Assembly: GCA_033398695.1 (NCBI GenBank)
Contig: CM065817.1
Span: 32,374,231-32,438,230 of the forward strand
Length of the DNA: 64,000 nucleotides
Reading direction: 5' to 3'
Source of the DNA: Orobanche coerulescens
Lineage: Eukaryota; Streptophyta; Magnoliopsida; Lamiales; Orobanchaceae
The translations under genes and the position numbers were made by a program. The notes below the pieces were generated by a model. It made no database searches, was not told where the DNA came from, and worked only from the letters and a program-made list of their open reading frames with translations. Shown here piece after piece: positions 1 to 10,234 of the stretch. How positions within the stretch are numbered: position 1 is the first letter of the stretch; every line of letters starts with the position of its first letter.

Positions 1-312
1 ATAAGGATTGTAAGAGGTCCTTTTTTTATTTTGAACAAACACGTTTTAAGAATTCATATGTTTTTTCCTTTTTAGTTATCTCAATTTTTTAACAAGGATT
101 TTTTTTTGATAGAGTATTTGGTTCTTCACCATATTAATCAAAAACAAAAAAATTTAATGTAATTGTTGGTTCTCTAAATCATCAAAAGATAACAATTAAA
201 CTTGGTAAGCAAATAGTAGAAAAAAAAATTTAATCGTTATTGAAAAATAGAAGAAAAAATCGTTGCATATTAGTAAAAATAGAAGGAAAAAATGCACACA
301 ACAAAAACCAAA
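1..312. other. AT-rich flank without a gene
   Basis: Very AT-rich sequence with homopolymer A and T runs. I see no open reading frame of interest, RNA gene or terminal repeat. It is the left flank of the Helitron that starts at 313. Confidence 0.5.
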
Positions 313-1050
313 TCTATACTTCTATTAAAAGAGAGTTGTGCCACAGGTCCTTTTGGAAAGTTTTTGCTTTTTTTCTTTTAAAATAAAATGTAGCTAGAGA
401 GCTGTATTCTTAAATTTCACAAAAAAAAAAATTCTAGATATGTATTGTGGGTTATTCCACAACTTACACTCATCTATCAATAAAAAATCTTTCCGTTATT
501 TTTTAGCTTAAAATTTCAAATGTTTTCAATTTTTTAAATCAAGTTTAGTTTTAATGAAAAATATATCAAAATTAATTTTTATTTCACAATTTTGAACTAG
601 ACATCTATATGAATATAATAAATTTGATGGATTTACAATAATGACCGATTGCACAAAAAATTATCTTAGAAAAATATGAATATTTATTTTCAAGAAATTA
701 ATTGATGCAAACTAAAAATATATTAACTCATTTATTGCTTACATAAAAAATAAATTATGATATTCATTTAATTATAATAACTAAAAATAATAAAACATAC
801 ACTCCACATACACACATATATTAAGACTTAATAACACATATAATGGATACTAATTGACTTAACACTCCGCTAATGTGGTACTCTTTCTTGAATTATATTA
901 CACCTTATAATACACTCAATAAGTCTTTTATTAATATTACGCTAATATGATACTCCTGTTGAAAATCATCAAAAATAAATTTAGAGATCGAAAAATTATT
1001 TTCTAATAAGAGAATATTTTATGCGGTGCATTGCACCGGAGAACATCTAG
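313..1050 (+). mobile_element. Non-autonomous Helitron
   Basis: The 5' end begins TCTATACTTCTATTAAAAGA directly after an A (312). The 3' end is CTAG (1047-1050) directly followed by T (1051), which fits insertion between A and T. Eight bases before the CTAG lies a short palindrome, CGGTGCATTGCACCG (1024-1038), the 3' hairpin expected of Helitrons. There are no terminal inverted repeats and no target duplication, also as expected. At 738 bp, with no Rep/helicase reading frame, it must depend on proteins made elsewhere. The interior is AT-rich with two similar phrases about gctaat-tg(g/a)tactc near 860 and 940. The end structures are seen directly; the family assignment rests on known Helitron termini. 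Confidence 0.75.
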
Positions 1051-1093
1051 TAAAAGTTAAGAAGGAGAAAAAAATCAGGTAATAAAAAAAAGT

Positions 1094-1208
1094 GGGAAAT
1101 TATTGCATATTCTAATATGGTCTAAATCGCCACGTGTCAGTTTATGAGTGAAGGGTAAACCATGTCACCCATCCTTCATGGTGTTACGGGTATATGCAAT
1201 AATTTCCC
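1094..1208. mobile_element. Small MITE-like inverted-repeat element
   Basis: A perfect 17-bp inverted repeat, GGGAAATTATTGCATAT at 1094-1110 and its complement at 1192-1208, encloses about 80 bp. The interior includes CCACGTGTCA. I could not recognise a target-site duplication next to the repeats, so the superfamily is open. It is too short to encode anything. Confidence 0.45.
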
Positions 1209-1418
1209 GCAATTGTCCCTATTTTTCGGTTATTTATTACCAAAAATTCATATGTTAGTCGGAGGTCTGGTATTTTTGGCAATACAATGTTGACTTGGAT
1301 GCCATCAGATTTCTATGAATTTGATCAATATCTTAAAATGCCAACTGTTTCCCACATGATGTTTTTCTCTGTCCTACTCACAAAACACTGTAAGTGGGTG
1401 TGATTATACCGGCACTAA

Positions 1419-1720
1419 GACCATGTTCTTTTGGATTTATTTTTCAGTTTTTCAATTTAGTTCAGTTCAGTTCAGTTCAGGTCCATTCAGTTCAGTTCAG
1501 TTCAGTTCAGTTCTTCTTCTTATTATTATTATTATTATTAATCTTAATTATTATTATTGTTATTATTACTAATAATATTACTATTATCGTTGTTGTTGTT
1601 AATTATTATTATTATTATTTACCATTATTATTATTATTTACCCTTAATATATATTTGATTCAGTTGGCCCATTGATTCGATTCGATTCGATTGATTCATT
1701 CAGTCCAAAAGAACAGAGCC
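1419..1720. mobile_element. PIF/Harbinger-type MITE inside 5S sequence
   Basis: Imperfect 17-bp terminal inverted repeats, GACCATGTTCTTTTGGA at 1419-1435 and TCCAAAAGAACAGAGCC at 1704-1720, are flanked by a TAA duplication (1416-1418, 1721-1723), the target typical of PIF/Harbinger. The right end (gattcgattgattcattcag then the repeat) resembles the right end of the Harbinger element at 21741-21761 (gaatcaatcgaatcaa, then gagaacaggccc and TAA), so the two may be related. The interior is almost entirely simple repeats and non-coding. Confidence 0.8.
1447..1645. repeat. TTCAG and TTA/ATT microsatellites
   Basis: About nine TTCAG units up to about 1511 are followed by about 125 bp of imperfect TTA/ATT repeats. 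They fill the interior of the MITE and account for the low-complexity reading frame seen there, which is not a gene. Confidence 0.9.
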
Positions 1721-1820
1721 TAATGCACTGGATTCCATCAGAACTCCGAAATTAAGCGTGCCTTGACGAGAGTAGTATTAGGATGAGTGACCTCTCGGAA
1801 AGTCCTCGTATTGTACACCT

Positions 1821-2544
1821 CAAAAAAGCACTATAAGCCATTGCTAGAAAAGCTGTTACTGTTCCAGGACGATTCGCGCGAGTAGTAGTAGTTGCCGAAG
1901 TGTAGGTGTTAGGTAATTACTAAACTGCAAAATAACTCTAAAAATTGCAAAATAAAATTTTAAAATAAGATAAAAAAACTAAAAATAACTCTAAAATTGC
2001 AAAATAAAAAAAATGGTTCGGATGAGCTTCCATCGGTGTTTTTTATCAAGTTCACTGGGAGCGCGTGGAGGAGGACCTGTCACAAAAGAGTTCCCTGGAA
2101 GGTTGTGATTAGCACTGGGGTGGATGACCGAAAGCCTGAACTCGGACAGTAAAATTGAGTTCGAAGCCCGTACCACTTCGAATTTCATAAAAATTAAGTG
2201 TGGTCCCAGTGAGAGACCAAGCCGCAGCAAATGAGTCGGGCTAAGCTCGAACCTCATATCTCTAAGGTCGGAAAGCCCGAGTAGAACCGAGATATTCATA
2301 GACTAGCCTTTGTCGCTACTCTATTCGGTGAAATAATAATAAAAATATACTGCAAACTATATAAACTCAATCATTTCTCTCTATACAATTACAATCATTT
2401 TGGAATGAGGAATCGGTTTAAGATAGCATAAGATTAAATGGATATATTTTATTTAGAATATCTTTGAAATGTTAATTTAAGTTTTATTACAATATATTTT
2501 TGAGTCATTTTTTTTAGTTTTTTATTAATCATTTGCTTGTAATT
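1821..2544. other. Unassigned sequence
   Basis: The left part is A-rich with repeats of ctaaaa-ttgcaaaataaa. From 2015 to 2300 the base composition is more balanced, with one 102-codon minus-strand frame that matches no family I recognise. No terminal repeats or splice-framed exons were found. The last five bases before the gypsy LTR (GTATA, 2545-2549) are its target duplication. Confidence 0.4.
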
Positions 2545-2549
2545 GTATA

Positions 2550-4760
2550 TGTAACACCCGCTAAATTTAGAAAAAAAATTAATTCTTAATTTATTAATTA
2601 TTATTTTTATAGTAAATATTGAATAATAATTCAATTTAAATTATTAGTTGGGCTTATGATTATTTATTAAGCCCAAATTCATGAATTTCTAATTTAACTA
2701 AACCCAAGTCAGTTAATTATGGAGACCAAATATTATAAGTCCATTAAGTCTAATATTCACAAGCCCAATTGAAATTTATAATCAATCACTATTAATTCCC
2801 AAGCCCAACTCCCATAATTAGTTAAGAGCCCAATAGCCCAACATTCACTCCCCCCACACACACGATCAAAACAGGGAGTTTCTGCATTTCACACGTTCAT
2901 CTTAGTGGGAGGTCATGGACATCATGGAGGAGTAGTTATACATCATGGGAGATTGGTTAATCATCTTCTAGTATAAAAAACACATACAGCCAATTTTCAC
3001 AAGAACTTTCACATCGAGCAAACAGCAGAAATCACACACACACACACGCACCAAAAATACTCAGTTACAGCAAAATTCATTTTTCCTCAGTCGAAGCCTT
3101 AGCCAGAGAAGTTCTTCTATCTCCGCCTGTATCAGTTTTATCTCCATTCCAGAACAACAGATATTTCATACAATTCATTTCCAGATTGCATAGCAAACCT
3201 CTAACACCACCGAGCACAATCCACAGGTAATATTTCCCTCTGCTCAATTCTTTCAATTACACAGCAAACACACAACAAAATATTCTTCTCACCTTTTCTA
3301 CATATCGGCCCTCCGCAATCTTCAAGCATCAAACACGCTTCAGAAAAACAAAGCCAAGCTCGGAAATTGTATAATTTTTCAATCATATTTTCAGAACCAA
3401 GCCAAAAAAAAAAAAAAAACCTTTCGGCCGAAATCAAAAATCCCCAGCCACATCCACCTTCCTCCGCTGATGTCGGCTCAAACCTCCGGCCACTGCAACC
3501 TTGTTCCGCCGTCGGTTCGAACTCACGGCCGATGAGCAAATCCTATCGCCACCGCCCACTTGCTTCCATTTTCAAATCGACCACCACCCAATTTTTGGCG
3601 AGCGTGGTTGGTTCGCCTTCCACCGCCGCATGCCAACAATATGTCCAGATCGAAAACCTTCGACTCCAGCCCTCAGCCGACTGTACCAAATCGCCGCTGT
3701 GAATCGTGACCTCGGCTCGTGTTTGACACTCGTCGCCGCCGATGCCCCGACCATCAATTATACACGCTACCGAATAGAGTTTCCACGTGTGAGGAGAGCA
3801 AGAAGTCGGGGGTGAATACAGAAAGGCAGGAGACGATGTGTTCTACCCGTGGAATTAAGGGCTTTGGTTACCTTGACATTTCATTCCATTTTGGGCCAAT
3901 CCTTTCGAGGCCCAATTTCGTTTAACCCAGCCATTCCATTATATTCAGACCAACAATGTTTGACAATGGCCTGATCCGCCTTTACTCCCTTTCAACCCAT
4001 ATATTTTCATTTTAAATTCAATTACTTCAAATTATTTATTATCTTATTAATAAAATATTATATCAATAAAAATTAAGATATTCGTCTCTTTAATTGTAGG
4101 CTACGAGAATCAAGGGCTCGAGTAAAACACGCTCATAAATATTTCAAGCATTTTGGATTCAAAGTCATCTCAATTTCAGGTGGGAATTATTACTTGTCAA
4201 TTTTAATTGCTTTATTTGGACTGTATAGGTGATATGTTATATTTACGATTAACATGCAGTCACATGTTTTTCGTACCAAGTATCAGTTTATGATTAACAT
4301 GCAGTCACATGTTTTTCATACCAAGTATCAGTATATGTTTACATGCAGTCACATGTTTACATGCTCAAATTGATATAACAAATATTTATGCTACGCCTCC
4401 GTTATGTATTGTGATTATTGTTGACTTGTGATGTTCCCACGAGCGATAGAAAGCTCACCCCATTTTTATGTAAAATTTTCAGGTTAATTCGGAATGGAGA
4501 GGACGGGTTGTCGAGTAGGCCGACATATGATTAATATTATAATTATTTCTTTTAATTCCGCTCAAGTTACTCTGAAACAATTAATTTATTAGTAATTATT
4601 TTCCGCTGTCATATTCTACGATCGTATTGGAAATTTGAAATCCTTTTAAGTTCCGCCAATATTTTAGAAAATGTATGTTTCATAACGACTTGAAATTTCT
4701 ACAAGTTTCTTATGTTTTAAAAATACTCGGAAAATACCATTAGAAAATTGGGTCGTTACA
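2550..4760 (+). repeat. 5' LTR of gypsy element 1
   Basis: Starts TGTAACACCCGC and ends GGTCGTTACA (TG...CA). Its partner is at 10230-12438 and a third copy at 37180-39381. A TATA-like box (GTATAAAAAA) lies near 2972, followed by a CA microsatellite near 3031. Between about 4254 and 4365 a unit of about 45 bp carrying ATGCAGTCACATG is repeated about three times. The open frames between 3200 and 3925 recur in all LTR copies but look like chance frames. Confidence 0.92.
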
Positions 4761-4763
4761 GTA

Positions 4764-4775
4764 TGGTATCAGAGA
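4764..4775 (+). promoter_or_regulatory. Primer binding site (initiator Met tRNA)
   Basis: TGGTATCAGAGA three bases after the 5' LTR matches the 3' end of plant initiator-Met tRNA (usual site TGGTATCAGAGC) except at its last base. Confidence 0.85.
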
Positions 4776-4979
4776 GAAATCCGGTCTACTTTCCTGGTAT
4801 GCCGGAAGATTTTTAAAGTTAAAATATTTTTCTTCTTCAAGGAATATCATATGTTCGACTGCCGCTACTTCGCTACTCCATTCCAAGGTAAACAGCTTAA
4901 AGTCATGTTTATATCATACATTTAGACTAATATCGTAAAACTTAATAATTTTACGCAAATATGCATGTATCCTGTTAGT

Positions 4980-5516
4980 ATGGCCGGTTTCACAGTAACT
5001 CCACGTAAGAGGACCGAGGCGGGATCCAGCTCGCGCCCCCTAGCACATAGAGACTCTTGGGGAAATCCAGGACTGCCCGAGAATGCCCCGTACTACGTGG
5101 TCGAGAGGATTCAAAAATGATTCATGTCCGGGAAGACGGGAGATCCGGTCGAAAAAGTCGAGCACTTGATCATCACTCTGCCGAATGACTGGAGTTTCAC
5201 CATATACCGTCTGTGGCACGAGGCGAACCGCAGGACCCCAGAGGAAAGAATAGTCGTAGATGACTTTCAGTATGCTGCTGGAAGAATTCTCGACTTGTTA
5301 TCGAGGGGTGAGATCCGCAGGATATATGAGATGCATGATACCCCATCACAACCGATGGAGGAATTTGAGGAGGATTCCGAGGAGGATCCAGAAGAAGAGG
5401 AGGACCCAGAGCTCGAACCGATGGTTGACTCGGATGACGTGGATATCATCTCCTGGACTGAGTCCCCACCTCCTGTTCCTATTATTGAGATCCTTAGCAG
5501 TGACGACGAAGATTAA
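4980..5516 (+). pseudogene. Accessory acidic ORF upstream of gag
   Basis: One frame runs from the ATG at 4980 to the stop at 5516 (178 codons), broken only by a TGA after about 46 codons; the ATG at 5124 follows it. It sits between the primer site and gag, where gypsy elements normally have no gene. The N-terminal part is basic (TPRKRTEAGSSSRP), the middle has no recognised fold, and the C-terminal third is strongly acidic (runs of E/D). The end, PIIEILSSDDED, is a hydrophobic patch followed by Ser and acidic residues, the form of a SUMO-interaction motif. A possible intron precedes it (CAAG/GTAAAC donor at 4887, TTAG acceptor at 4978). The function is unknown and the motif reading is inference. 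Confidence 0.55.
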
Positions 5517-5750
5517 TTTTGTTATATCGTGATTTTAATATTTTAGTAGTAACTATTAGTCTCAACTTCCATTTTAGTATTTTATGTTGACTATCAAAAG
5601 TTATCATTAATAGAATATTTGATTTCTCGTATTAATCAATTCCAAGATGTAATGAATTATTTTATCTTATGCCACGCGTATAAATATCTTTATCTCTACC
5701 TCATTTCTCGCACTCAAGAACTTACAAGAACAACGATTCGTGGGCAGGAT

Positions 5751-6690
5751 ATGGCTCCCCGCGAAACTACCCCGAATGCCGAGTCTCGAAACCAAGCCCA
5801 AGGCACACTTAATACATCTGCAAGTGGGAGTGATGCCCCTAATCAGCAGCAACTGCTCTGAGGTCTAACCACTCTTCTCCAAGGAGCGACTATAACACCT
5901 CCAGCCACTCAAGGGCAAGTTCAGGCCAGAGTAATAAATCAGTTCAACAAGTTCAAACCTCTAACGTTCCTCGGGAGGGAAGGGCCAGCTGCCATCGAGG
6001 AATGGCTATTGAACTTGGAGAGTATTTTCGATTACATGGCCTGCACGGATGAGCAGAAGGTTTCATGCGCAGTCTTCCAACTCAAGGAGGACGCCAGGAC
6101 TTGGTGGAACGGATCCTGGAGACTCCGAACTGAAGAGGAACGTAGAACACTGTCTTGGGAAGGATTTAAAGAAACTGTGATGGACAAGTATTATCCACAG
6201 TCGTATAAGGCCAAAATGCAGAAGGAGTTCCTAGATCTAACTCAAGGAGGCATGACGGTCACGGAATACGAAAGGAAGTTCAATCACATGTGCCGATTCG
6301 CACCATTCATGGTTGCGAATGATGACATGAAGGCACAAAAGTTTTGTGATGGACTTCAAGACAGAATCCGGCATCATCTGGCTAGCCATGGAAAGATGTC
6401 GTATAAGGAAGCCGTGTCCAGAGCCGAAGATATATCAGCTAGCTTGGATATAGAAAGGGCTAGGGCTCTGCCAGTTGTCAATACGAACAAAAGAAAGTGG
6501 CAAGGACTGAATAATAATACTAGCAACAAGAAGGGTAGTAAAGAAGGACCACCGGGTCAAAGACACAGTACGACTACCCAACCTGCTCGAAATGTGGGAA
6601 GAGGCACAAAGGAGTTTGCATGCTAGGATAGAATCGATGCTACCGATGCCATGAACAAGGACACATGGTCTCTCAGTGCCCACAGAAGAA
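5751..6690 (+). pseudogene. Gag of gypsy element 1
   Basis: Capsid/nucleocapsid gene. Start chosen at ATG 5751 (MAPRET), the first ATG of the frame after the accessory ORF. The retrotransposon gag core lies at about 5990-6450 (EEWLLNLESIFDYM, ARTWWNGSW, YYPQSYKAKMQKEF, YERKFNHMC). A CCHC zinc knuckle, CYRCHEQGHMVSQC, lies at about 6638-6680. There is a TGA at 5859 and a TAG at 6629, and the frame changes between about 6560 and 6600, just before a CSKCGKRH segment. The pol frame starts there. Protein from this copy would be truncated. Confidence 0.88.
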
Positions 6691-7390
6691 TAATGGCCCA
6701 GACAGAAGGGTCCAGAATAAAGGTTCCGGGGGAAAGGCTCCTATGTACAGCCTATCGGAAATTGACAAGGAGAAACTCGGAACGATGTCAGGTATGTTAT
6801 CTGTCGCTGGAATTCCTGCTTTGGTGTTATTTGATACTGGCGCATCCCATTCATTTATCTCTAAGAAGTTGTTTAGCATGACTGAATTTAGAAGTAGAAA
6901 ATCTTCTCAAAGCCTTGAAGTTAGTATACCAGCAGGAGAAATAATTTCTGTTGATGATATAGCTAACAGTATAACCATAGAGATAAAGGAATGTTTATAT
7001 CTAGCCGATCTATACATATTAGACATGAATAACTTAGACGTAGTCTTGGGTATGGATTAGTTGGATAAGTATGATGCCGTTTTGCAATGCGCGAGGAGGA
7101 ACGTGGTCTTGCATCCAGCAGCTGGAGTAGATGACGTATTTCAAGGGGTTAAGCGTAGCAAAGCCCCTCCAGTGATATCAGCCATGAAAGCAACAAAGAT
7201 ATTGCGTAAGGGCAATTGTCAAGGATATTTAGTGAATATCATGGGGGATTCGAAGTCCGAAGTAACGATCGAAGACGTTCATATCGTTAAGGATTATTCA
7301 GATGTTTTTCCGGAGAACTTATCGGGTGTTCCACCGAATAGACAAGTGGAGTTTACAATTGACTTGGTTCCTGGAGCAGCCCCTATATGA
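6691..7390 (+). pseudogene. Aspartic protease region of gypsy element 1
   Basis: Continues the pol frame. LFDTGASHSFIS at about 6829-6865 is the retroviral-type aspartic protease active site (DTGAS). The region ends LDVVLGMD at a TAG (7058-7060) that interrupts the conserved GMDWLDKY-type segment. The linker toward reverse transcriptase runs on to a TGA at 7388. The catalytic residues are intact; only nonsense changes disable it. Confidence 0.85.
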
Positions 7391-8854
7391 AAGGCCCCAT
7401 ATAGGATGGCGCCAAAAGAACTACAAGAACTGAAGGTGCAGATTCAGGAGTTACTCGATATGGGATATATCTGACCAAGCGTCTCACCTTGGGGAGCACC
7501 GGTGTTATTCGTGAAGAAGAAGGATGGAAGCATGAGAATGTGTATCGATGATCGTGAGTTGAATCGACTCACGATAAAGAACAAGTATCCACTTCCCCGA
7601 ATAGAAGACTTATTTGACCAGCTTGGAGGTTCAGGAGTGTTCTCAAAGATAGATTTGAGGTCAGGATACCATCAACTAAAGATCAAGGACGAGGACATTC
7701 CGAAGACTGCTTTTCGAACAAGATATGGTCACTACGAGTTCGTAGTAATGCCATTTGGGCTAAGTAATGCCCCAGCAGTCTTTATGGACTTGATGAATAG
7801 AGTTTTCCAATCCTACTTGGATCAGTTTGTCATCATGTTTATAGATGACATACTGATTTATTCGAAAGATGAAGCAGAACATGGGAAGCATCTACAGACG
7901 GTTTTGGAGATACTTCGCAAAGAGAAACTGTATGCGAAGTTTAGCAAGTGCGAATTTTGGCTCAAGAGAGTGGCATTCCTTGGACATGTTGTTACTGCGC
8001 AAGGAATTGAAGTCGATCCGTCTAAGATAGAGGCTATCAACGATTGGAAAACACCAACTAACGCGAATGAAGTTCGTAGTTTCTTGGGGTTAGCAGGATA
8101 TTATAGGAGGTTTATTGAAGGATTTTCTAAGATGGCCGCACCGATGACTCGACTAACGAGGAAAGGAGAACAGTTCTTGTGGAAAGAGAAGTGCGAACAA
8201 GGTTTTCAAGAACTTAAGCGGAGACTAACCTCAGCTTCAGTTTTGACGATTCTATATCCGTCTAGAGAATTCGTGATCTATAGTGATGTATCCAAGCAAG
8301 GATTAGGATGTGTTCTAATGCAGAAAGGTAAGGTCATCGCTTATGCGTCAAGGCAATTAAAGCCACATGAGTTAAATTATCCGACGCATGATTTAGAACT
8401 AGCCGCGGTAGTTCACGCCTTGAAGATATGGCGACATTACCTCTACGGAGGTAAATGTGAGATCTATACCGACCACAAAAGCTTAAAGTATCTATTCACT
8501 CAGAAGGAACTTAATATGAGACAAAGAAGATGGTTGGAGTTAGTGAAGGACTACGATTGTACAATTCACTATCATCCAGAGAAGGCGAACGTGGTCGCAG
8601 ATGCTTTAAGTCGCAAGGTCAGAGGAGAATTGAATTGCATTTTGACTAAGGAAGACAAATTGGTCAGTGAATTTTCAAAGATAAACCTAGAAGTGGCTAC
8701 ACCGTTAAAGCCGGTGGAAGCAATTTTAATGACGTTGTCAGTTCAACCGACCTTGAGAGAGAGGATCAAGGAAGGTCAGGGTCAAGACAATTTCTTGACC
8801 AAAATGAAGGAGCGTGTTATAGCTGGAGAGGATAAAGGATTTAGTATATCATAA
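7391..8854 (+). pseudogene. Reverse transcriptase and RNase H of gypsy element 1
   Basis: After a TGA at 7472 the frame is open from 7475 to 8854. Visible reverse transcriptase motifs are [44 protein letters not shown] and the catalytic FIDDILIYS (Y/FxDD type). RNase H follows, with the segment [49 protein letters not shown] and NVVADALSR carrying the acidic residues. The frame ends at a TAA (8852) early in the linker to integrase and is in phase with the next segment, so it is one interrupted polyprotein. Apart from the stops it is well preserved. Confidence 0.92.
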
Positions 8855-10234
8855 GATGGTACGATATACTACAAGGAAAGGATTTGTGTGCCCGACAATA
8901 CGGATTTGAAGAAGGCGATTTTGGAAGAAGCACACAACACACCATATACTGCTCATCCTGGTAGTACAAAGATGTACCAAGATTTGAAAAGCAAATTTTG
9001 GTGGGAAGGTTTGAAGAGAAACGTGGCTGAATTCGTCAGGAGATGTATTATTTATCAGCAGGTGAAAGCCGAACATCAATGCCCATTTGGTTTGTTAAAA
9101 TCACTCCACATTCCAGAGTGGAAATGGGAACACATCACTATGGACTTTGTGGTGAGCTTACCTCGATCGGAAAGAGGAAATCAGGCGATTTGGGTTGTGG
9201 TTGATCGCCTCACTAAGTCGGCTCATTTCATCCCAGTGAAGATGAACTTCACAATGTATCAGTATGCGCAATTGTATATTAAGGAGATCATAAGGCTGCA
9301 CGGAGTACCAGTGTCTATAGTTTCGGATAGAGATACTCGCTTCACGTCACGTTTTTGGGAAAGTTTGCACGAAGCATTGGGAACTAAATTAAATTTTAGT
9401 ACAACCTATCACCCACAAACTAACGGTCAATCAGAAAGGACGATACAAATACTTGAAGACATGTTGAGAGCTTGTGTGCTGGACATGGGTAATTGTTGGG
9501 AACAGTTACTACCTTTGCTAGAATTCGCATACAATAATAGTTTTCAAGCAATGATCGGAATGGCCCCGCACGAGGCACTTTATGGGAGAAAGTGCATATC
9601 GCCGGTTTATTGGGATGAAGTAGGTGAAAGAAAAATTTTGGGTCCCGAAATAATCGAGAAGACCGTGGGTGTAGTAGAAAAGATTCGTGAAAGGATTAAG
9701 ACAGCGCAAGATCGCCAAAAGTCTTATGCCGACAAGCGAAGGAAGGACCTTGAGTTTAATGTTGGCGAAAAGGTCTTCCTAAATGTAGCCCCGACTAAAG
9801 GAGTCATTCGATTTGGATCGAGGAACAAGCTGAGACCAAGATACGTCGGACCATTTGAGATCCTCAACCGGATTGGAGATTTGGCATACCGTTTAGCATT
9901 ACCACCGGAATTTTCAGCAGTACATAATGTTTTTCACGTCTCACAGTTGAGAAAATACGTTCACGATCCTAGTCACGTGATCAACAATTCAACGGTCGAA
10001 GTGAACAAAGATCTCACCTACGTCGAACAACCAGTTGCGATAATCGACAAAAAGATTATTCCATTAAGGAATAAAGAGAGAGTACTCGTCAAGGTTCAAT
10101 GGCGAAATCACACCAAAGATGAAGCTACTTGGGAGCGTGAAGAGGAAATTCGAACTCGTTATCCCGATTTCCTTATTCACGGTAAGTATACTATTTTCGA
10201 GGACGAAAATTTTTCAAACAGGGGTAGGATGTAA
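8855..10234 (+). pseudogene. Integrase with chromodomain-like end, gypsy element 1
   Basis: In phase with the upstream RT frame. The HHCC zinc finger starts at HNTPYTAHPGSTKMY, but its C-terminal half reads CIIYQQ, so the second cysteine has become tyrosine. The catalytic core shows MDFVVSLP, VVDRLTKSAHF, SIVSDRDTRFTS and YHPQTNGQSERTIQ (DDE residues present). The C-terminal part has the GPFEIL, AYRLALPP and VFHVSQLRKYV signature and ends with a chromodomain-like stretch (LVKVQWRNHTKDEATWE) that in relatives directs insertion to heterochromatin. The loss of the zinc ligand probably inactivates this copy independently of the stops. Confidence 0.9.
10220..10229 (+). promoter_or_regulatory. Polypurine tract of gypsy element 1
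   Basis: AGGGGTAGGA directly before the 3' LTR start TGTAACACCC, the expected plus-strand priming site. The same tract precedes the copy at 37180. Confidence 0.75.

Larger units (their letters stand above)
1396..1820 (+). pseudogene. 5S rRNA-like sequence split by a MITE
   Basis: Positions 1396-1418 (gggtgtgattataccggcac then TAA) match the start of plant 5S rRNA. 1721-1820 match the rest: catcagaactccgaa, gcgagagtagta-like and gggtgacctc-like internal-promoter sequences, ending gtacacct. Removing the 302-bp insert and one copy of the duplicated TAA leaves about 120 nt, the length of a normal 5S rRNA. Differences from the plant consensus are mostly C-to-T and G-to-A changes (for example gacgagagtagtattaggatga). 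No T-run terminator follows; the next bases are CAAAAAAGC. It is a decayed 5S gene or a 5S-derived segment of another repeat, such as a Cassandra-type TRIM LTR. I do not see the LTR ends needed to prove the latter. Confidence 0.85.

Noticed and set aside
3201..3925. Several 60-120 codon frames on both strands in the gypsy LTR, repeated at 11065-11603 and 38018-38595
   Set aside because: They recur only because the LTR is repeated, have no family resemblance, overlap on both strands and change with small indels between copies.
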